A DNA stretch of 64,000 bases, from contig NZ_CP082945.1 of assembly GCF_019933235.1 (NCBI RefSeq), positions 4,439,501-4,503,500 of the forward strand, given 5' to 3'. Within the stretch, counting starts at the first letter, position 1, and each line of letters starts with the position of its first letter. This document shows, in pieces, positions 59,596 to 64,000 of the stretch. The notes beneath the pieces were generated by a model. That model searched no databases, was not told the DNA's origin, and saw only the letters and a program-made list of their open reading frames with translations. The position numbers and the translations under genes are program-made. Origin of the DNA: Streptomyces angustmyceticus (GTDB taxonomy: Bacteria; Actinomycetota; Actinomycetes; Streptomycetales; Streptomycetaceae).

Positions 59596-60267
59596 CTAGG
59601 AGTTGAGGTAGGTGAGCACCGCGAGCACCCGGCGGTGATCCCCGTCACTCTGCGACAGGCCCAGTTTCTGGAAGATGTTGCTGACGTGCTTCTCGACCGC
59701 GCCGTCGCTGACCACCAGCTGCCGGGCGACCGCGGAGTTCGTCCGGCCCTCGGCCATCAGGCCCAGCACCTCCCGCTCCCGGGGTGTCAGATGGGCCAGC
59801 ACGTCCTGCTTGCGGCTGCGGCCCAGCAGCTGCGCCACCACCTCCGGGTCCAGCGCCGTCCCGCCCCCGGCGACCCGGACGACCGCGTCGACGAACTCCC
59901 GCACCTCGGCCACCCGGTCCTTGAGCAGGTAGCCGACGCCCCGGCTCGACCCGGCCAGCAGCTCCGTCGCGTACTGCTCCTCGACGTACTGGGAGAGCAC
60001 CAGCACCCCCAGGCCGGGGTGCTCCCGGCGCAGCCGGACGGCGGCCCGGACCCCCTCGTCGGTGTGCGTGGGCGGCATCCGTACGTCCGCCACCACCACG
60101 TCCGGCAGCGCCCCCGCGCCGGCCAGCTCCCCGATCGTCCCGATCAGCGCCTCGGCGTCCCCCACGCCCGCCACGACCTCGTGCCCCCGGTCGGTGAGCA
60201 GCCGGGTCAGGCCCTCACGGAGCAGCACCGAGTCCTCGGCGATGACCACCCGCACCTTGTCCTCCAC
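59596..60267 (-). CDS. LuxR/NarL-family response regulator
   Basis: 223-residue two-component regulator. The receiver domain (about residues 5-130) has acidic Glu11-Asp12, phospho-acceptor Asp61 (VVADVRMP) and Lys116 (YLLKD). The LuxR helix-turn-helix (about 158-205) contains LTPREREVLGLMAEG and NSAVARQLVVSDGAVEKHVSNIFQKL. GTG 60267 is used; GTG 60255, four codons on, has GGAGG 5 nt upstream and is an alternative. Two sensor kinases lie upstream on the same strand, so it probably answers to one or both. Confidence 0.94.
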   Translation of the reverse strand: MEDKVRVVIAEDSVLLREGLTRLLTDRGHEVVAGVGDAEALIGTIGELAGAGALPDVVVADVRMPPTHTDEGVRAAVRLRREHPGLGVLVLSQYVEEQYATELLAGSSRGVGYLLKDRVAEVREFVDAVVRVAGGGTALDPEVVAQLLGRSRKQDVLAHLTPREREVLGLMAEGRTNSAVARQLVVSDGAVEKHVSNIFQKLGLSQSDGDHRRVLAVLTYLNS

Positions 60268-60465
60268 GGCTCAGATTCCCCCATGCCTCATCGCATTCCG
60301 CCCCTGCCGGCCTCCAGCATCCCAGCATCCGGACGACGGCGCGGCGGATGCGGCGGATCAAGGGACCGGGGGGCGGAACGGGGCGGGCGGGCGCGAATCC
60401 GGGCGCGATTCCGAGGGGGGCCGGGCCGGGGCGGTTCCGTGATCAGCCGCGGGGCGGGGGCGCCG

Positions 60466-61779
60466 TCAGCCGCGCCACGGCAGCTCCGCGCTGACGGCTG
60501 TCGGGCCGCCGGCCGGGGACTCCACGACCAGCAGGCCGTCGACGGCGCCCAGCCGTTCGGCGAGGCCGGCCAGGCCCCCTCCCGCCGCCGTGTGCGCGCC
60601 TCCCCGGCCGTCGTCCGTGACCAGCAGCATCAGCCGGTCGGCGGTGTGCCAGACGTCCAGCGTCGCGCCGGTGGCCCCGGAGTGCCGGGAGACGTTCTGC
60701 AGCAGTTCGGAGACGGTGAAGTACGCGATGCCCTCGATCGCCGCGGCCGGCCGGTGGTCCAGGTCCACGGTCACCGTCACCGGGACCGTGCAGCGCGCGG
60801 AGAGCGCCGACAGCGCCGGGCCGAGCCCCCGGTCCGTGAGGATCGCGGGGTGGATGCCGCGGGCCAGGTCCCGCAGCTCCTGGAGCGCGATCTTCACCTC
60901 GCCGTGCGCCTCGTCCACCATCTTCGCGGCGGCCTCCGGGTCCTGCGCGAGCTTCTCCTTGGCCAGGCCCAGGTCCATGGCGAGCGAGACCAGCCGGGCC
61001 TGCGCCCCGTCGTGCAGATCCCGCTCGATGCGCCGCAGATCCCCCGCCGCGGTGTCCGCGACCACCCCGCGGTCCGACTCCAGCTCCGAGACCCGGGCGG
61101 CGAGGGAGGAGGGCCCCAGCAGGCTCTGGACCATGAGCCGGTCCACCTGCGTCAGCCCGTGGATCACCCACGAGCCGGCCACCACCAGCAGCAGTCCGGC
61201 CGCGCTGGTGAGCACGGTCTCCACCGGGGTGCTGAGGTAGATGCCGTTGCCGCTGCCGTCCCACCCCAGCTGGATGCCCGAGCGGCCGAGGTAGGCCGGG
61301 AACGTCCACCGCCACAGCGGGTAGGCCAGCAGCAGCCAGCCGAGCGTCCAGAAGGTGAACGAGGTGATGAAGGCGAAGAGTGCCCACGGGAAGTGCAGCA
61401 GGCAGTAGAGCACGTGCCGCCAGGACACCCCGCTCTTCAGCACGGCCCCGACCCACCCCATCAGACCGGGCCTGGACGGCCGGACGGGCTCCGGATCGGC
61501 GACGTCCAGTCCCAGCAGCGCACGGGCCCGCCGGCGCTCCAGGGCGCCCAGCGCGCGGATGCCGGCCAGGCCGCCCGCCAGCACCGGGATGCCGAGGAAC
61601 GTGATCAGCAGACCGGAGCCCGTGGTGACCGCCACCATCGTGAAGACGAACATCCCGACGGAGAGCGGGAAGTTGAGCATGAGGTGGAGGAACTCCCGCC
61701 AGGTGCGCGCGGAGAACGGGGCGCGCAGCCCCGCGGGCACGCGGGAGCCGCCGGGCCGGTGTGCGTATGCGGTGTCCAT
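60466..61779 (-). CDS. Sensor histidine kinase (HisKA_3 type), proximal copy
   Basis: 437-residue membrane kinase. The N-terminal sensor part has four or five hydrophobic helices (about 37-76, 122-155, 187-208). The phospho-acceptor His256 is in IERDLHDGAQARL (HisKA_3), and the HATPase domain holds the N-box ELLQNVSRHS, VTDDGRGG and GGGLAGLAERL. ATG 61779 begins where the conserved sensor starts; the 57 codons before it look non-coding. It is paralogous to the kinase at 62002-63276 and lies 198 bp upstream of the response regulator. Confidence 0.93.
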   Translation of the reverse strand: MDTAYAHRPGGSRVPAGLRAPFSARTWREFLHLMLNFPLSVGMFVFTMVAVTTGSGLLITFLGIPVLAGGLAGIRALGALERRRARALLGLDVADPEPVRPSRPGLMGWVGAVLKSGVSWRHVLYCLLHFPWALFAFITSFTFWTLGWLLLAYPLWRWTFPAYLGRSGIQLGWDGSGNGIYLSTPVETVLTSAAGLLLVVAGSWVIHGLTQVDRLMVQSLLGPSSLAARVSELESDRGVVADTAAGDLRRIERDLHDGAQARLVSLAMDLGLAKEKLAQDPEAAAKMVDEAHGEVKIALQELRDLARGIHPAILTDRGLGPALSALSARCTVPVTVTVDLDHRPAAAIEGIAYFTVSELLQNVSRHSGATGATLDVWHTADRLMLLVTDDGRGGAHTAAGGGLAGLAERLGAVDGLLVVESPAGGPTAVSAELPWRG

Positions 61780-62001
61780 CGTCTCGTCGTCCGTTCTGCC
61801 GATGTGGCCCTTGCCCTGTCGGATGCGCCGCCCGGGGTCCGGGCGGCTCGTGCCGCTGTGACAAGGGTCCGCGCCCGCCGCCCCGCGCACCATGAGGCTC
61901 TTCGCAGTCTTCTCCGGGGGTTTTCCCCACCCCCGGACCGAGGCCGGCACCCCTCCGCGGCGGCGCCCCGCAGCTCCCTGCCCCGACCGTCGGACGCTCC
62001 G

Positions 62002-63276
62002 TCAGCGGCCCCTCGGCGCCGCCTTCGCCGCCCTCCTCGGCGCCGGTCCCGTCCCGGCCGCCGCCCGCTCCCGCGGCCACCACGGCAGTTCCGCCGTCAC
62101 CCGCGTGGGCCCGCCCTCCGGCGAGTCCAGCACGAACAGGCCGTCCACCGACCCCAGCCGCTCGGCGAGCCCGGCCATGCCGCTGCCGCCGTCCAGCCGC
62201 GCCCCGCCCTTCCCGTCGTCCGTCACCTGGAGCAGCAGCCGGTCCCCGGCCCGCCACACCTCGACCGACGCCTGCCGTGCCGCGCTGTGCTTGGAGATGT
62301 TCTGCAGCAGCTCGGAGACCGTGAAATAGGCGATGCCCTCGATGGCGGGCGCGGGCCGCTCGGCCAGGTCCACGGCCGTGGTGGCGGGCACCGTGCAGCG
62401 CCCGGCCAGCGAGGCGAGGGCCGGGCCCAGCCCGCGGTCGGTGAGGATCGCCGGATGGATGCCCCGGGCCAGGTCCCGCAGCTCCTGCAGCGCCAGCTTC
62501 ACCTCGCCGTGCGCCTCCTCCACCATCGCCGCCACGCTGTCGTCGGCCCGGCCCTCCAGCAGCTTCTCCTTCGCCAGGCCGAGCCCCATGGCGAGCGCCA
62601 CGAGCCTGGCCTGCGCGCCGTCGTGCAGATCCCGTTCGATGCGCCGCAGGTCGGCGGCCGCGGTGTCGGTGACCGTCACCCGGTCCGACTCCAGCTCGGC
62701 GATCCGCCGCTCCAGCTCGTCGGAGGGCGAGAGCAGCCCGCGCACCATGGCCCGGTCCACGTTCGTCAGCCAGCGCGCCAGCCACGGCAGCGCCGGCCAC
62801 GCCACCAGGAGCGAGACCAGGGCGACCGAGAAGGTGAACGCGGCCCAGGGCAGCCGGAGGAACGCGAACAGCGCGTGCCGCCAGGCGACCGGGTCCTTCA
62901 GGCACAGCCACATCCAGGGCAGGAACCCCTGCTCGCGGGCCCGCAGCCGGCTCGGCTCCGGCACCCGCACCCCGAGCAGCGCCCGCGCCCGCGCCCGTTC
63001 CAGCCTCCCGTACGCCCGGCACGTCACCAGGCCGCTCGCCAGCAGCGGCAGCCCCGTGACCGTGACGGCCAGTCCGATGCCGAGGGTCAGCCAGACCACC
63101 AGCACCACGAACCCGGCGAGACCCAGCGGGAGATTGGACAGCAGGTACGCGATCTCCCGCCAGGTGGCGCCGCTGAGCGGCCTTTCCGGCGGCGGCGCGA
63201 CACCGTCAGGGGCTTCGTCGACAGCGTCGACGGCGTCGGCGGGATCGGCACCACGGGGCCGGGATCTCTCGGTCAT
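62002..63276 (-). CDS. Sensor histidine kinase (HisKA_3 type), distal copy
   Basis: 424-residue paralogue of the previous kinase. It has an Asp/Pro-rich head (1-35), hydrophobic helices (about 44-85, 135-172), phospho-acceptor His218 in the same IERDLHDGAQARL block, then HATPase motifs ELLQNISKHS, VTDDGKGG and GSGMAGLAERL. Kinase cores of the two are very similar, while sensor regions differ more, suggesting duplication followed by change of input. ATG 63276. The 225 bp between the kinases hold no gene. Only one response regulator is encoded beside them. Confidence 0.92.
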   Translation of the reverse strand: MTERSRPRGADPADAVDAVDEAPDGVAPPPERPLSGATWREIAYLLSNLPLGLAGFVVLVVWLTLGIGLAVTVTGLPLLASGLVTCRAYGRLERARARALLGVRVPEPSRLRAREQGFLPWMWLCLKDPVAWRHALFAFLRLPWAAFTFSVALVSLLVAWPALPWLARWLTNVDRAMVRGLLSPSDELERRIAELESDRVTVTDTAAADLRRIERDLHDGAQARLVALAMGLGLAKEKLLEGRADDSVAAMVEEAHGEVKLALQELRDLARGIHPAILTDRGLGPALASLAGRCTVPATTAVDLAERPAPAIEGIAYFTVSELLQNISKHSAARQASVEVWRAGDRLLLQVTDDGKGGARLDGGSGMAGLAERLGSVDGLFVLDSPEGGPTRVTAELPWWPRERAAAGTGPAPRRAAKAAPRGR

Positions 63277-63554
63277 GCGCCCAGACTGCCCGGCCGCCGC
63301 CGCGCGTGCCATGGGGTGGCTGGGGTGACGGGGGTGGGGTTTTCCCCACCTTTCCTCCGCATCGCCGCAGTTGGACCCGCACGGCGGCGGGCAGCCCGCC
63401 GGTGACCGTTGTGGACAAGCCGTCGCGACCGCGCCGTATCGTGTGTGCCGGTTGTGCGGGGGCGGTCGTTCATCGTCGGCGAGTTGGCCGGTGGTTTGCG
63501 CGGGTGGCCCCCGGGAGCAAGTCCTACTGGCAGCAACGCGGGGGCCGCGTCGGC

Positions 63555-64000
63555 ATGGTGAGTGTGAGTTCGGGGATGGATTCGGGGGCCGCGTCGCGCA
63601 CCTCCCTGGGCCGGGTGACCCTCGTGGGCGAGCGGCGGCGGGCCGACCTCGTGCTCCCCGCGCGAGAGCCCCTCGGCGCGCTGCTGCCGGACGTGCTGCG
63701 GCTGCTCGGCGACCGGCCGGGCGACGGGACGCGGCGACGGCTGGTGACCGCGGACGGCTCGGTGCTCTCGCCGGACGACTCGCTGGCCTCGGCGCGGGTG
63801 CCCGACGGGGCCGTGCTGCGGCTCGTGGGGGAGCGGCAGACCCCGGCGGGGCCGTCGGCGCACGACGCCACGGGCGAGGCCGCCGACGATCTGGACGCGC
63901 GCGGCCGGCACTGGGGCCGGCGGAGCCGGACGTGGACGGCCGGCGCGGCGAGCGTGGCGCCGGCGCTGGTGGCCGGGGTGGCGGCGGCGCGCTGGTACGG
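63555..64000 (+). CDS. eccD: EccD-like type VII secretion membrane protein, N-terminal part
   Basis: Read directly from the bases; the frame is open from ATG 63555 to the window edge (148 codons seen, 3' end missing). Residues about 15-95 form a ubiquitin-like YukD domain (SLGRVTLVGERRRADLVLP, ending DGAVLRLVGE), which is the N-terminus of EccD. After a short linker the first membrane helix begins (about 133 on). EccD forms the membrane channel of type VII (ESX) secretion. A full protein would be about 450-500 aa with eleven helices. No strong ribosome-binding site is visible, so a nearby GTG may be the true start. Confidence 0.8.
   Translation, partial: MVSVSSGMDSGAASRTSLGRVTLVGERRRADLVLPAREPLGALLPDVLRLLGDRPGDGTRRRLVTADGSVLSPDDSLASARVPDGAVLRLVGERQTPAGPSAHDATGEAADDLDARGRHWGRRSRTWTAGAASVAPALVAGVAAARWY

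Noticed and set aside
59635..63405. Plus-strand 1256-residue open frame across the two-component genes
   Set aside because: It is the shadow of the minus-strand regulator and kinases, whose catalytic motifs are unmistakable.

Overview
The window reads as a piece of the core chromosome of a Streptomyces-type actinomycete. It is very GC-rich with G/C-biased third codon positions and has frequent GTG and occasional TTG starts. It carries actinomycete marker families (a WhiJ-like XRE/DUF397 cassette, DUF4229, EccD, NlpC/P60 hydrolase, TetR and LuxR regulators) and the futalosine route to menaquinone. I see no insertion sequence, prophage, CRISPR array, rRNA or tRNA.

The organising theme is menaquinone plus the respiratory chain that uses it. 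From left to right there are a UbiD decarboxylase, the MqnP prenyltransferase, the UbiX flavin prenyltransferase (1.4-5.3 kb), mqnE (6.1 kb), mqnA (17.9 kb), mqnC (20.5 kb), the methyltransferase menG (22.5 kb), a geranylgeranyl-reductase-family protein that may saturate the side chain (24.0 kb), a complete 14-gene NADH dehydrogenase operon nuoA-N (27.9-44.1 kb) with a Rex-like redox operator in its leader, and a long-chain polyprenyl diphosphate synthase (49.4 kb). mqnB and mqnD are not in the window. A 2-oxoacid:ferredoxin oxidoreductase pair (korA/korB, 56.3-59.3 kb) adds central carbon and redox metabolism.

Between these lie accessory units. They include a cysteine-rich leader peptide preceding a cation symporter, which suggests cystine/cysteine uptake under translation-coupled attenuation (8.4-10.2 kb). 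A TetR regulator has an operator-like site repeated upstream of a long-chain acyl-CoA ligase (11.2-14.7 kb). A divergent WhiJ-like developmental cassette follows (14.8-16.6 kb), then two small Cys-rich zinc-binding proteins and a cold-shock protein with a hairpin-containing leader (16.6-17.8 kb). A ribbon-helix-helix/VOC/methyltransferase operon has its operator placed between -35 and -10 (18.9-20.3 kb). After nuo come a lipoprotein, fumarylacetoacetase, an ATP-grasp plus FAD-oxidoreductase pair, a LolA-like protein with an ABC exporter, RarD and an NmrA-type reductase. The right end has a LuxR-type response regulator with two tandem paralogous histidine kinases (59.6-63.3 kb) and the start of an EccD-like type VII secretion gene that runs off the edge.

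Three coding regions here are short or run off the edge and were read directly from the bases: a 44-residue protein at 5272-5406, the 34-residue Cys leader at 8503-8607 and a 45-residue DnaJ-type zinc-finger protein at 16946-17083. The edge gene at 63555-64000 was read the same way. All functional assignments come from motif recognition by eye. No database search was run.
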